The translations under genes and the position numbers were made by a program. DNA of 64,000 nt, taken from assembly GCA_002840165.1 (NCBI GenBank), contig PGZN01000003.1, positions 17,734 to 81,733 on the forward strand, given 5' to 3'. This stretch comes from Firmicutes bacterium HGW-Firmicutes-8 (GTDB lineage Bacteria > Bacillota > Thermincolia > Thermincolales > UBA2595). Position 1 is the stretch's first letter; every line of letters starts with the position of its first letter. Shown here one piece after another: positions 44,121 through 52,580 of this stretch. The notes under the pieces are model-generated. The model was given only the letters and a program-made list of their open reading frames with translations. It made no database searches and was not told where the DNA came from.

Positions 44121-44213
44121 ACCTTTTCCCCCTTTGAAACAATCTTTGCGGATTCTCGTATCGCCCTCAAAATAGTGTGGAGGAGAGCGTAACCAGTCAA
44201 CATGCTCAGTTTT

Positions 44214-44243
44214 AAAAAACCCCCGGATAAACCGGGGGTTTTG
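44214..44243. terminator. hairpin terminator
   Basis: ACCCCCGG and CCGGGGGT pair around a four-base loop, with A-runs on one side and TTTTGTC on the other. It follows the relic at 44248 on the minus strand and precedes the alpha-2-macroglobulin-like gene. Confidence 0.75.
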
Positions 44244-44247
44244 TCTG

Positions 44248-44345
44248 TTATTTTAAATCAGCAGGTTTTGCGACCTTAAAATCCTTGTTGATATCGGAAT
44301 ACTCAACGACAAATTGGGCAAATCCAGGCTCTTCAAGCTCTGTCC
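44248..44345 (-). pseudogene. C-terminal relic of a LolA/LppX-like lipoprotein
   Basis: An open minus-strand stretch reads ELEEPGFAQFVVEYSDINKD and then FKVAKPADLK before TAA. This is the typical end of LppX/LprAFG or DUF6612-type lipoproteins ('YSDinkdf-v-kPadlk'). No start or upstream domain is present. Confidence 0.5.
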
Positions 44346-44399
44346 TTTTTTTGGTTCCTTTTTATGGAATGTCGAAAATTCGGGTTTCGTGGGTCTTTT

Positions 44400-44678
44400 T
44401 TACCCTGCTTGGAAGTTGGGTATTCGATTTTTCACCTCTTCAAGTGAATCTTTGGAGATATACTCAGCCTGAGGGGGAATCTTTACCCTGGAAATGTGTG
44501 TGCCATGTAAGCAGGAAGCACACCAAACACACAAGAATCCGATACCGGTTGTCTTGTCGCCAACATACTGAAATTCAACGTTCGGAACCCCGCATCTTGG
44601 GCAGTTGAGAGAAGGAACCGTAGGTAGGTGGTCTGCGATAATCCCGGCCAGTTTTAACCAAGATATGTCCTTTTTCAT
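44400..44678 (-). CDS. small zinc-ribbon protein
   Basis: ATG at 44678, after GAGAGGAAAA, gives 92 residues. A treble-clef or zinc-ribbon pattern is visible: CPRCGVPNVEFQYVGD, then LCVWCASC, two Cys pairs about 25 residues apart. No catalytic domain is present. Function is unknown. Confidence 0.65.
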   Translation of the reverse strand: MKKDISWLKLAGIIADHLPTVPSLNCPRCGVPNVEFQYVGDKTTGIGFLCVWCASCLHGTHISRVKIPPQAEYISKDSLEEVKNRIPNFQAG

Positions 44679-44829
44679 TAATGCATTTTCCTCTCTTTTT
44701 CTAAAATTAACCTTATTTACGTTTTTCGACACGCCGGTTATATTTACCTGCCCTTAAGTCAGCGATTACTAAAAGATATATCATACCGGCTCTTTATGGG
44801 CCGGCAGCAGTTACTGAGAAGTTTAATTT

Positions 44830-45234
44830 TTAGTGGCAGCCGCAGTTAAAAGGCTCCACGTTAAATAGAAGATTACCGGGCATTTCCATGATGAAACCCA
44901 TCGCCTGGTCTTTATCCTTGGGAAGTTGATTAGCCAGATTCGGGTTGACCGTCAGGCGGACACCTTCCCCTTCATCTTTGTTGTAGACTGACCAAGACTG
45001 TGTTTTCCCCTGGCGGTTAATCAGCTTACCGTTTTCAATTGTGCAGTCCAGGAGAAACTTCACGGCATCCCGGTCACATGCGCCGTTTTCTATCAGTACC
45101 ATCATATTGTCCGAACGGCCGATTATCTCTTCCGCATACTTACATGCTTTGTAACCGAGCAGCACACCAAAACAGAGGTGTCCGTGATAGTTCATTAAAC
45201 CCTGGAGGTCATCGGGAACAGCGTAATTCATCAA
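44830..45234 (-). CDS. FmdE family protein, short form
   Basis: The 134-residue protein has the FmdE core: NYHGHLCFGVLLGYKACKYA with its metal-type HxH/C set, ENGACDRDAVKFLLDCTIENGKL and the end VEPFNCGCH. FmdE was named from a molybdenum formylmethanofuran dehydrogenase operon but is widespread in anaerobes, with unknown function. It lacks the C-terminal zinc finger of longer members (about 190 residues). Confidence 0.85.
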   Translation of the reverse strand: MMNYAVPDDLQGLMNYHGHLCFGVLLGYKACKYAEEIIGRSDNMMVLIENGACDRDAVKFLLDCTIENGKLINRQGKTQSWSVYNKDEGEGVRLTVNPNLANQLPKDKDQAMGFIMEMPGNLLFNVEPFNCGCH

Positions 45235-45291
45235 AACTCCCCCTCGTATACATTCTAAGTGGTTCAGCCGTAATCGTTATCCCTGGAAAGC

Positions 45292-45384
45292 TCATATATT
45301 ATATGCGGTAATGACGAGGAGAATTCCGATAAAGGATGAAATTATCATTTTTATCAGCTGATTTTTTGACAATTCACACGGCAC
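45292..45384 (-). CDS. possible very small membrane peptide
   Basis: A 30-codon frame opens with GTG just after AAAGGAG. It contains one predicted membrane helix (MIISSFIGILLVITAYNI). The distance between the ribosome-binding site and GTG is too short, so this is a weak candidate. Confidence 0.22.
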   Translation of the reverse strand: MPCELSKNQLIKMIISSFIGILLVITAYNI

Positions 45385-45445
45385 TCTCCTTTTAGTTAGG
45401 TTTTTCTTAGATTTCGACAAGGCGTCCCGGATTCCTGCCCTAAGG

Positions 45446-45470
45446 CAATAAAAAAAGCCGCATCTGCGGC
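45446..45470 (-). terminator. terminator of the Flp pilin gene
   Basis: GCCGCAGATGCGGC followed by TTTTTTTATT on the minus strand, directly after the pilin stop codon. Confidence 0.85.
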
Positions 45471-45632
45471 TTAATTAATCTGGGCACTGGTGTTGGCAAA
45501 GAGGGCCGAAACCTTTGGCCCTACAAGCATAACACCACAAATAACAGTTATTACGAAAACTGCTAATATGAGACCATATTCAGTTAGACCCTGGCCCTTG
45601 TTACCCACAAGTAATTCCAACAGTAGTTTCAC
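45471..45632 (-). CDS. Flp/Fap-type pilin
   Basis: This 53-residue product starts at GTG 45632 with GGAAGGGAG upstream. It has the Flp pilin signature GNKGQGLTEYGLIL (prepilin peptidase cut after the first G, giving the G-x4-EY rule), followed by one hydrophobic helix (AVFVITVICGVMLVG). Flp pilins form tad-type adhesive pili. No tad assembly gene is in this window, so it is an orphan pilin here, with its own terminator. Confidence 0.8.
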   Translation of the reverse strand: MKLLLELLVGNKGQGLTEYGLILAVFVITVICGVMLVGPKVSALFANTSAQIN

Positions 45633-45756
45633 CGGATTTTCTCCCTTCCAGTAGTTTAATAATGATTCCGGAGTCGAAACAATGATACGTCACATGGATA
45701 TTATCGTTCTTCCTGCTGTTTTACTTTAGAATAACCTCGAATAGGCTGATTTACCG

Positions 45757-47031
45757 TTATGAGACGAGTTCTTCATTTTCGAATTGGATAGTTTTTAGGG
45801 ATTTAATAAATGATTCGACGAGCTGGGGGTCAAACTGGGTTCCTGAGCACCTGAGAAGCTCTTGAACCGCCTCATTTAAGGAACGCGCCTTTTGATAGGG
45901 CCGGACGGTTGTCATCGCATCAAAACTATCAGCGATGGCTAGGATTCTGGCATTTAAGGGAATATCCGTACCTACCAGTCCATTGGGATATCCTCCGCCA
46001 TCAAAGCGTTCGTGATGGTACAGAATCTGGGGTAAAATCTGTTTTAAGGCATTGACCGGTTTGACAATATCTGCTCCCCACTGAGGATGGCATTTAAGGA
46101 GAGACCATTCATCCAAGGCTAAAGGCTCATTTTTATTCAGAATGTCACGCCCAATCTCTGTTTTGCCAATGTCGTGAAGGTAAGCGCCGTATTTAATATA
46201 TTTTACCTGCTCCTCACCCAAACCAAGCTGTTCCGCCAGTACTGAAGAATAACGGACAACTCTCTCGGAATGGCCAAAGGTATATTTATCTTTGGCATTA
46301 ATTACTGTAATAAGGGTCTTAATCGTATTTAAGAGACTAAGGTCTGACTGGTCGAGTTCTGTTTTCAAATCATCAAAAACCGAAAAATACAGGGCGACTC
46401 TGCTCTTAGACGTATGTTTGGCCCTGTAAAGCGCTTCTTCGGCAACTCTGAGCAGATCTTCCTTACTGGAAGCGTTTGCTGGGTATGTAGCCACACCGAC
46501 TGAGACAGTAAGTTTTCCCTTCGGCTGTATCTCTCTGCCCTCAAAAGGGTAATTTTCGATAGAAGTCCGAATTCGCTCCGCTACTTCAAAGCCCAGTTTG
46601 GAATCGGCATCGGTAAGGATGATGGCAAATTCTTCGCCTCCGTACCTGGTAACTATATCCCTTGTACGCACAAGGGCGCTCAGCATGTTGGCAAACTCTG
46701 ACAGGAGCTTGTCCCCTGCCGGATACCCGAGGACGTCATTATAGTGTCTAAAATAGTCAATGTCTAGCATAACTATTGAGACACTGGAATTTTGGAGATA
46801 TGACCGGTGTACCTCTTCGGCGAGGCGCTCGTGAAAATACTTATGGTTGTATAGGTTAGTAAGGTTATCAACTATCGATAGCGCATCTGCCGACCTGGCG
46901 CCGAGTAGGGGTGATGAGACTGTTTTGGACTGCCGGTTACTCTGCCCCCGGATAACGGCCTTTACTTCGATAATGTCATTTGACGCATTTGAGATAGGAT
47001 AAAATCCTTCTAAACCATAGAAAAATTTGCC
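45757..47031 (-). CDS. GGDEF + HD-GYP protein lacking an obvious start codon
   Basis: The open frame runs from 47031 to 45757. A complete GGDEF domain (LTNLYNHKYF, MLDIDYFRHYND, RYGGEEFAIIL) is followed by an HD-GYP domain (FGHSERVVRYS, YLHDIGKTEIG, HHERFDGGGYPNG). It thus combines c-di-GMP synthesis and breakdown modules. The first ATG/GTG/TTG in frame is 46770, inside the GGDEF domain, which would delete its first 40 residues. The sequence upstream (SNASNDIIEVKAVIRG...) is open but starts right after another gene's terminator. Either an ATT/ATC start is used or the gene lost its 5' part. Confidence 0.8.
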   Translation of the reverse strand, partial: GKFFYGLEGFYPISNASNDIIEVKAVIRGQSNRQSKTVSSPLLGARSADALSIVDNLTNLYNHKYFHERLAEEVHRSYLQNSSVSIVMLDIDYFRHYNDVLGYPAGDKLLSEFANMLSALVRTRDIVTRYGGEEFAIILTDADSKLGFEVAERIRTSIENYPFEGREIQPKGKLTVSVGVATYPANASSKEDLLRVAEEALYRAKHTSKSRVALYFSVFDDLKTELDQSDLSLLNTIKTLITVINAKDKYTFGHSERVVRYSSVLAEQLGLGEEQVKYIKYGAYLHDIGKTEIGRDILNKNEPLALDEWSLLKCHPQWGADIVKPVNALKQILPQILYHHERFDGGGYPNGLVGTDIPLNARILAIADSFDAMTTVRPYQKARSLNEAVQELLRCSGTQFDPQLVESFIKSLKTIQFENEELVS

Positions 47032-47039
47032 TTAAAAGA

Positions 47040-47060
47040 AAAAACGCCTTTAAAAGGCGT
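47040..47060 (-). terminator. terminator after the small membrane protein gene
   Basis: AAACGCC and GGCGTTT pair around a TTTTAAA-type loop, followed by a T-run on the minus strand. It directly precedes the open frame of the GGDEF/HD-GYP gene. Confidence 0.75.
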
Positions 47061-47177
47061 TTAGGTTTTGGATTTCATTTTATTTAGGTCGACCCTGGCT
47101 ACAACACTGGCTATTACACCGATAAAAAACGTTATTACAATCCCGAAAACAATGCCATTCACCCAAGAATCAAACAT
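47061..47177 (-). CDS. small single-helix membrane protein
   Basis: This 38-residue product (MFDSWVNGIVFGIVITFFIG...) has one transmembrane helix and a short basic tail. GAAGGGGG precedes the ATG and a terminator follows, so it looks like a real monocistronic small gene. No family is recognised. Confidence 0.55.
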   Translation of the reverse strand: MFDSWVNGIVFGIVITFFIGVIASVVARVDLNKMKSKT

Positions 47178-47224
47178 AGCACAACCCCCTTCAATAAGTA
47201 GTATATTTTGTCAGCTTAAATTGA

Positions 47225-47392
47225 TTACATCGGTTTATGAGGCTTCTGCCCTTCTTTTGCCTCGTGGAATGTTCGGGCCATACATAAACTGCAAATAAAA
47301 ACGGCCTTAGGGTTTTTTTGAATTTTCCGGTATTCAACGTGATCCTTTTCAATGCCTTCTTTTCTGCCGCACATCATACATCTGACCTCCAT
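47225..47392 (-). CDS. YlaI-like small zinc-finger protein (DUF2197)
   Basis: The 55-residue protein begins MEVRCMMCGRKEGIEKD and has a second Cys pair, FICSLCM. The Cx2C...Cx2C layout and the spacing match DUF2197 (B. subtilis YlaI, about 70 residues). Function is unknown. The start ATG is preceded by GGGGGAGCC. Confidence 0.65.
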   Translation of the reverse strand: MEVRCMMCGRKEGIEKDHVEYRKIQKNPKAVFICSLCMARTFHEAKEGQKPHKPM

Positions 47393-47470
47393 TTGGCTCC
47401 CCCCTTTTTTTAGGCTCTCCCTAATACTAATATATCATAAATATGTAATTTTGGGTAAACAGTTTTTTCA

Positions 47471-47740
47471 TTATCCCTGGTGATGAGGCAATTTTTCAAC
47501 TTGCATAGATGCCTTAATAATTTCTGTGACGACTTTTGTGCGGATTTCCAAATAAGTTGCCAGTAGTTTGGAGTAAACCTCACCCTTTTCTGATACATAG
47601 TATTGTGGTGGTAGATTGTTAAGGGCAATTGCCATTATATCCAGACGACATTTTTCACACTGACAAACTTCTTTCCTTTTTGATAAAACCTCATTAAGAA
47701 CTTCCTTGACTACTGTTTCGGTGTAGTTGTGAAGTTCCAT
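47471..47740 (-). CDS. ComFB-type late competence protein
   Basis: The ATG at 47740 gives 89 residues. The ComFB pattern is clear: MELHNYTETVVKEVLNEVL, CQCEKCRLDIMAIALNNLPP, YVSEKGEVYSKL. The C-x2-C plus the first Cys may bind metal. ComFB is encoded with DNA-uptake genes in Bacillus, and related domains occur in c-di-AMP/c-di-GMP signalling. Here it stands alone among signalling and envelope genes. Confidence 0.8.
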   Translation of the reverse strand: MELHNYTETVVKEVLNEVLSKRKEVCQCEKCRLDIMAIALNNLPPQYYVSEKGEVYSKLLATYLEIRTKVVTEIIKASMQVEKLPHHQG

Positions 47741-47848
47741 GGCAATCACATCCTTCCGGTTTGATTGCTGAATTCTAAAGATATTCAGCAAGGAGTATGT
47801 GAATTCCTTCAAAAAATGACCTGATTCTTAAAAAAAGTAATCAATGGA

Positions 47849-48397
47849 TTATAGAAGTGGATTGAAGAATTCAGTAAAGGAGTTGGCCATAGACTGGTAT
47901 CCGAATTTACTTGGGTGTACATCATCATTGAAGCATTCCCGGTTGATAGTGCCGTCAGGCAGCAGCATCACCGAAGAAAAGTCGAGCAGGCGACAGTTGT
48001 TGGCGTGAGTGAACTTCTCTAACCAAGAACGGTATTTATTTAGGGTGTGCTCTAAAATATGGTCCCCGGTAGGGGTAGGCAGTCCCCAAAGAGAAACGAT
48101 TTTATAACAAAGAGCCCGGGCGTGCATCTTCAATACTTTATCCTGAAAAGATTCCAAAGGAATATTTATACTGGCATCATTAATACCCGCCATAATAAAA
48201 ACGTGAGAAGGCTTATAGGCCAGGACATCCCGGCCAAACCGAAAAAGCAGGTCCTCGGCAGTATCTCCGTTGACCCCGCGGTTAATCATCGGAAGACCCA
48301 GGGTTTTGGCGGATATATCTACCCAAGAGCAGCTCGGACCAAAGGGGAAACCCCATGTAATACTGTCTCCCAAACAGACTAACTTAGTAACTTCCAT
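47849..48397 (-). CDS. SGNH/GDSL hydrolase
   Basis: The product of about 182 residues has block I GDSITWG (Ser nucleophile), block II GVNGDTAEDLL (Gly), block III AGINDASI (Asn) and block V DDVHPSKFGY (Asp and His). All four catalytic blocks of the SGNH esterase/lipase family are therefore present. There is no signal peptide, so it acts inside the cell. It overlaps the end of the K+ channel gene, so the two are translationally linked. Confidence 0.88.
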   Translation of the reverse strand: MEVTKLVCLGDSITWGFPFGPSCSWVDISAKTLGLPMINRGVNGDTAEDLLFRFGRDVLAYKPSHVFIMAGINDASINIPLESFQDKVLKMHARALCYKIVSLWGLPTPTGDHILEHTLNKYRSWLEKFTHANNCRLLDFSSVMLLPDGTINRECFNDDVHPSKFGYQSMANSFTEFFNPLL

Positions 48398-49412
48398 AAA
48401 CCTTACCATTTCGCGTTGACGCCAGCTGTTCTAACTTGGCCAGTTGGGTCCTGGTGCCGATAGCGATAAGCAGGTCACCGGTAACGATTACCTCGGCGGC
48501 CCCGGGGTTGGAAATAATATCCTCTTTTCTTTTGATCGCAACTATCATCGCCCCTGTTTGCTGTTTTACCTGGGACTCCTGCAGTGATTTACCGATCAAC
48601 GGCGAACTGCCGGAGGTTATGATTTCCTCAATTTCAAATTCAAAATCCTTTTTATGAATCAGGGTTTCTACAAAATCAACACTGACAGGTTTTAAAATGG
48701 AAATGGCCATCCTCCTGCCACCGATAACAGATGGGGAGATTACCTTATCGGCTCCGGCCCTGATCAGCTTCGGTTTTGATTCGGCCAGGTCGCCTCTGGC
48801 GATGATCCTGATATCGTGGTTCAATTCCTTCGCTGTCAATGTAACAAAAACATTATCTGCATCGCCGGCTAATGCTGTAATCAGACCTTTAGCCCTCTTG
48901 ATGCCGGCTTCAACCAGAACCTCGTCTTTCGTAGCGTCATTATTAATAAATAAGACCCCTTCTTCCATTAATTTCTTCGTAGTCTCTTCATTTTTATCAA
49001 TAACGACAAAAGGCACCTTTTCCATGACGAGTCTGGAAATAACATGATACCCTACCCTTCCGGCGCCACAGAGGATAACGTGATCTTTTAAACCCGCTAT
49101 TTTTTTGTGCATTTTAGACCGCCCCATCAAATTTTTTATCTGGCCCTCAAGGACCAGGCTGATTATAGTTCCAAAGGCATAAGCAACCATACTTACACCC
49201 ACTATGATTAATACCAGAGTGAAGATCTTGCCGGGAATAGATAGGGGAATCATGCTCCCGTACCCTATTGCAGTAGTTGTCAGGAGGGATATCGTTACAG
49301 CAAAGGAGTCAAGGAAAGAATAGCCTTCGATAATACAGAACCCAACTGTGCCAATAATTACTATAACCATCAGGGAAGAGATGGCCAGGGCAAGTTTTTG
49401 ATAAGGATTCAA
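48384..49412 (-). CDS. two-helix potassium channel with TrkA (RCK) domains
   Basis: Of the 342 residues, the first 90 form a TM-pore-TM module with selectivity filter TAIGYG. A TrkA_N Rossmann domain (HVILCGAGRVGYHV) and a TrkA_C domain (EEIITSGSSPLIGKSLQESQV) follow. This is the MthK/Kch-type K+ channel gated by a cytoplasmic ligand such as Ca2+ or a nucleotide. It is upstream of and overlaps the SGNH hydrolase gene. Confidence 0.92.
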   Translation of the reverse strand: MNPYQKLALAISSLMVIVIIGTVGFCIIEGYSFLDSFAVTISLLTTTAIGYGSMIPLSIPGKIFTLVLIIVGVSMVAYAFGTIISLVLEGQIKNLMGRSKMHKKIAGLKDHVILCGAGRVGYHVISRLVMEKVPFVVIDKNEETTKKLMEEGVLFINNDATKDEVLVEAGIKRAKGLITALAGDADNVFVTLTAKELNHDIRIIARGDLAESKPKLIRAGADKVISPSVIGGRRMAISILKPVSVDFVETLIHKKDFEFEIEEIITSGSSPLIGKSLQESQVKQQTGAMIVAIKRKEDIISNPGAAEVIVTGDLLIAIGTRTQLAKLEQLASTRNGKVYGSY

Positions 49413-49633
49413 TAAGTACCACTCCCAAATTTCTACTTATTACTCACTATTCGCCTAAAATGAGATAAAATCCTCCTCGTTTCGAGTTAATTTATCCCAT
49501 TCCGCGAAATGCTGGACATCTTTTCTCAGGGAATTAAAAACAAAAGAAATAATTGTAACATCAACCCCAGGCTCTGTATGATAAAAAGCAGCTAAGCCGC
49601 CTGGCGTTTCGACAAATTGGGGAAACCCCTCCC

Positions 49634-49665
49634 GAAAAAAAAGCCTCAAGCAATATGCTTAAGGC
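49634..49665 (-). terminator. terminator of the ddl operon
   Basis: GCCTTAAGCATATTGCTTGAGGC followed by T8 on the minus strand, about 115 bases after the ddl stop. A 64-codon frame overlapping it (49455-49649) is not accepted as a gene. Confidence 0.8.
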
Positions 49666-49781
49666 AAACACCTTAAATATATAAGGTGAAGGCGGGCTAT
49701 TTTGGAAACGCTTTATATTATTCTACAATAATCGCCAAATTCCTTCAATTGGACTAATAATATCGAAAATGTTTTTAAATA

Positions 49782-50711
49782 TTAGTGGTTTTCTAACGCA
49801 AAACTGATTAGTTTTTCTATTAAATCAGGAAAACTGAGACCCATTGCCTTGGCAGCGTCAGGAAACAGGCTGGTAGCCGTCATGCCCGGGCTTGTATTGA
49901 CTTCCAGGACAAATGGCTGACCGGTTTCATCGAGCAGGAAATCAACCCTTGATAACCCGGTACAGCCGACAGCCTGATAAGTTTTAACTGCCAGTTCTTT
50001 AATCCGGGCATCTGTTTCCTCCGGCAGATCGGCCACGAAATGACTGCTGGCCCCAGCAGTGTATTTGGCGTGATAATCGTAAACGCCGGAAGAAGACAGT
50101 ATTTCCAAAGTCGGGAGAGCGACCGGATTTGAGCTGCCAATAATCGAAACAGTCAATTCCCTGCCTTTGACATATTGTTCGACCAGTATTTCCTGATCAT
50201 ATTTCAGACATTCCTCAAGTCCGGATATCACATCGGTGTTATTGAAGGCGAAGTAAACCCCGATCGATGAACCCTGGTTGGCGGCTTTAATTACCAAGGG
50301 GGGCTGCAGTTTACTTAAGATATTTTCGGCCAGGGAAGCCGCAGTTCCCTCGTTACCATTCAGCACAATGAAGCCAGGGGTGGGAATTCCTTCAAAGGCA
50401 AGGAGTTTCTTTGTCATTATCTTGTTCATAGCTATCGAACTGGCCATCACCCCGGGGCCGGTGTAAGGGATGTTCAGCATCTCCAGGACTCCCTGGATAC
50501 AGCCATCTTCACCGTATCTGCCGTGAAGCGCGATAAATGCCACATCGGGGTTAACCTCTTTAAGCTTTTGCATGATGTCCCGGTCCACATCGATTAAGGT
50601 TGTCTGAAAGTCTTTGCCCTGCAGGGCGTCATAGACGGCTTTTCCGGAACGAAGGGAAACCTCTCTCTCGGTAGAAAGTCCTCCATAGAGGACGACTACT
50701 TTTTTAGCCAT
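49782..50711 (-). CDS. ddl: D-alanine--D-alanine ligase
   Basis: The 309-residue ATP-grasp enzyme joins two D-Ala for peptidoglycan. Family motifs are LYGGLSTEREVSLRSG, FIALHGRYGEDG, YTGPGVMASSIAMNK, ANQGSSIGVYF, VEQYVKGRELTVS and VLEVNTSPGMTATSLFP. Length is typical of short DdlB-type enzymes. It lies 22 bases downstream of the PHP gene. Confidence 0.95.
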   Translation of the reverse strand: MAKKVVVLYGGLSTEREVSLRSGKAVYDALQGKDFQTTLIDVDRDIMQKLKEVNPDVAFIALHGRYGEDGCIQGVLEMLNIPYTGPGVMASSIAMNKIMTKKLLAFEGIPTPGFIVLNGNEGTAASLAENILSKLQPPLVIKAANQGSSIGVYFAFNNTDVISGLEECLKYDQEILVEQYVKGRELTVSIIGSSNPVALPTLEILSSSGVYDYHAKYTAGASSHFVADLPEETDARIKELAVKTYQAVGCTGLSRVDFLLDETGQPFVLEVNTSPGMTATSLFPDAAKAMGLSFPDLIEKLISFALENH

Positions 50712-50733
50712 AAAACACCTCCTCTAAAATATT

Positions 50734-51567
50734 TTAAAATAACCCGAAGAGCTTCAGAAAGTCCTTGACACCCTCAAGGGGGACTGAGTTCTCACCGAGT
50801 ACAACCGGTGTATATGTCCCGTGATAGTCACTGCCGCCGGTCTTTAAAAGACTTTTATCATCGGCCAGAGCGCTGTATTTCTGGACCCGTTCTTCCCTAT
50901 GTTGGCCAAAATAATAATAAAATACCTCTAAACCGTCAATATCTTTGGCACAAAGTTCGGTCACGATTTTGTCATCTCTGATCAGGCCAGGGTGAGCCAG
51001 GACAGGAATACCGTCAGCATCCCTAATCAGGGCAACTGCATCATCAAACGGGAATGGATGGCAGATGTAGGCCAACCCTTCGACATTTAGGTATTTTACG
51101 AGTATGTCCAAGGCATCGCCACGTTCTTTAATATATCCGGCATTGTTGAGGGCCTGCATTAAATGGCCTTTGCTGACCGGGCCGCCCGGCTGGGCAAGTT
51201 TCTCGACATCCCGCCAGGAAATATGAAACCCGTATTCCTGCAGTTTTTCGACCGATGCTTTGGCGCAAAGAGTCCTTTGGTGGCGCAACTCGGCAAGCTG
51301 ATTCTGCAGGCAGGTATGGTCCGGGTCCGGGAAATAACCGAGGACATGGACTTCCTTGTCTTTGTAAAAACTCATAATCTCTACCGCCGGAACAACTATT
51401 AATCCATAGGCTGTACTTTCCTGCCGGGCGGGGTGATAACCGTCGGTACTTTCATGGTCTGCCAAAGCGATTATTTTGAGTCCCGCCCCGGCGGCCATCC
51501 TGACAATTGATACTGGGTCGATGTCCCCGTCCGAAGCGGTTGAATGAATATGTAAGTCTATGGACAT
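50734..51567 (-). CDS. PHP-domain phosphoesterase
   Basis: The 277-residue protein has the PHP metal sites DLHIHSTASDGD, ALADHESTDG, VEIMSFYKDKEVHVLGY and GLEVFYYYFG, and ends GGSDYHGTY. It resembles RNase AM/YciV-type 3',5'-nucleoside bisphosphate phosphatases. It is the upstream gene of a two-gene unit with ddl; the link in function is not obvious. Confidence 0.88.
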   Translation of the reverse strand: MSIDLHIHSTASDGDIDPVSIVRMAAGAGLKIIALADHESTDGYHPARQESTAYGLIVVPAVEIMSFYKDKEVHVLGYFPDPDHTCLQNQLAELRHQRTLCAKASVEKLQEYGFHISWRDVEKLAQPGGPVSKGHLMQALNNAGYIKERGDALDILVKYLNVEGLAYICHPFPFDDAVALIRDADGIPVLAHPGLIRDDKIVTELCAKDIDGLEVFYYYFGQHREERVQKYSALADDKSLLKTGGSDYHGTYTPVVLGENSVPLEGVKDFLKLFGLF

Positions 51568-51657
51568 AATTACCTCCGGGTGAGATAAAGTGTTCTCTAT
51601 TGACGAAAGGGCTATTTTCGTTTATACTAGATGATGTTCAAGAATTAAATATGATAC

Positions 51658-51733
51658 AGGGGAGTAGCTCAATTGGTAGAGTAGCGGTCTCCAAAACCGT
51701 TGGTTGCGGGTTCAAGTCCTGTCTCCCCTGCCA
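51658..51733 (+). tRNA. tRNA-Trp (CCA anticodon)
   Basis: The 76 bases fold as a cloverleaf with acceptor AGGGGAG/CTCCCCT, D-arm AGCTCAATTGGTAGAGT, anticodon stem GCGGT/ACCGT with loop CTCCAAA (anticodon CCA), T-arm GCGGGTTCAAGTCCTGT and an encoded CCA end. Its 3' half is the integration site of the island that follows (copy at 56241). Confidence 0.96.
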
Positions 51734-51735
51734 TT
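51695..51735 (+). repeat. attL: 3' end of tRNA-Trp
   Basis: The 41 bases from the anticodon-stem 3' strand through CCATT recur at 56241-56281 with two mismatches. The similarity continues into a following AACTGCAAG/TTGCAGTTTTTT terminator at both places. This is the classic footprint of tyrosine-recombinase insertion into a tRNA 3' end. Confidence 0.88.
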
Positions 51736-51802
51736 TAGTCACTTACAACTGCAAGGAATTGCAGTTTTTTTATTTTCTGGCCCGACAGGTCAAAAAAGCT
51801 TT

Positions 51803-51852
51803 TTAGCGACACTTTAGCGACACTTTCTTTTTTAGCGACATTCTAGCGACAG
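51803..51852 (+). repeat. four direct repeats, likely integrase arm-binding sites
   Basis: TAGCGACA occurs four times, starting at about 51804, 51815, 51833 and 51844. This gives two pairs, 11 bases apart within a pair, the pairs 29 bases apart. They lie 70-115 bases inside the island from attL, where phage-type integrases have arm sites. A short open frame on the minus strand also crosses them (VARMSLKKKVSLKC), so a coding origin is possible. Confidence 0.5.
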
Positions 51853-52012
51853 CGGCCTGGTTTTTTAGCCTAAATATGTTTCTACATTCAAACACATATT
51901 CCCTTTTATTATATGCGGTTTTAGAACTTAATTTCTTCTTAATTTCTTCCCTGGTTTCTGCGGCAGAAATAAAAATGCGGGACGCTCCCGCGAAATAAAA
52001 AAGAAGGAGCTG

Positions 52013-52462
52013 TTAGGCTCCCTGTAAATCCAATAAAAGTTTATAGATTTCTTTAATATGATTATAGTATTTTGATTGCCAATTATCATTGAAATCTGTT
52101 TCGTTACATAATACAATTTCTTTACCATTTTTAAACTTAATCTTTAATTCATTAAATAACAAATGAGTTGATGATTTATAAACTATTTCTTCAAGCATTT
52201 TTATTTTTATAGCTGTAATTTCAAAGCAATTGTCATTGCCGATAAATTTTATACTATATATGATGTTTTTGTTAGTCAAAATAAGTATTTCAAGTTTTTT
52301 ATGGTCTTCGGAAAACAGGTTCTTTGCATAAGCAATTTGAATGTCTTTTTCGTTAATAACTTCTTCTATCTTAGAAAATAATCCTTCAACAACAAACGCA
52401 ATATCAGGCTTTTTTTTCTTAGCAAAATTCCTAATCTCTTGATATGTAATTTTTTGTTCCAT
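52013..52462 (-). CDS. DUF3908-like island protein
   Basis: The 149-residue AT-rich gene starts at ATG with AAGGAGGGGAA upstream. The product begins MEQKITYQEIRNFAKKKKPD and has a central beta-rich part (ILILTNKNIIYSIKFIG, FEITAIKIKMLEEIVY, LKIKFKNGKEIVL) resembling a PH-like fold. It has a general similarity to Bacillus DUF3908 proteins, but this is a guess. Function is unknown. Confidence 0.5.
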   Translation of the reverse strand: MEQKITYQEIRNFAKKKKPDIAFVVEGLFSKIEEVINEKDIQIAYAKNLFSEDHKKLEILILTNKNIIYSIKFIGNDNCFEITAIKIKMLEEIVYKSSTHLLFNELKIKFKNGKEIVLCNETDFNDNWQSKYYNHIKEIYKLLLDLQGA

Positions 52463-52555
52463 TTATTTCCCCTCCTTCCTGTCGTTTTTTATTACCTTAG
52501 ACACCTTACAATAATTTCCTTGACAAAAATTGTTACATATTTCGACAAATAAAAA

Positions 52556-52577
52556 AGCGGGGCATTACCCCCGCTGA
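52556..52577 (-). terminator. terminator after the 65-residue gene
   Basis: AGCGGGG and CCCCGCT pair around ATTA-type loop bases, followed by a T-run on the minus strand, right after the stop at 52581. Confidence 0.75.
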
Positions 52578-52580
52578 AGG

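Noticed and set aside
49455..49649. 64-codon minus-strand frame downstream of ddl
   Set aside because: It starts inside the ddl terminator region, has no ribosome-binding site and matches no family.
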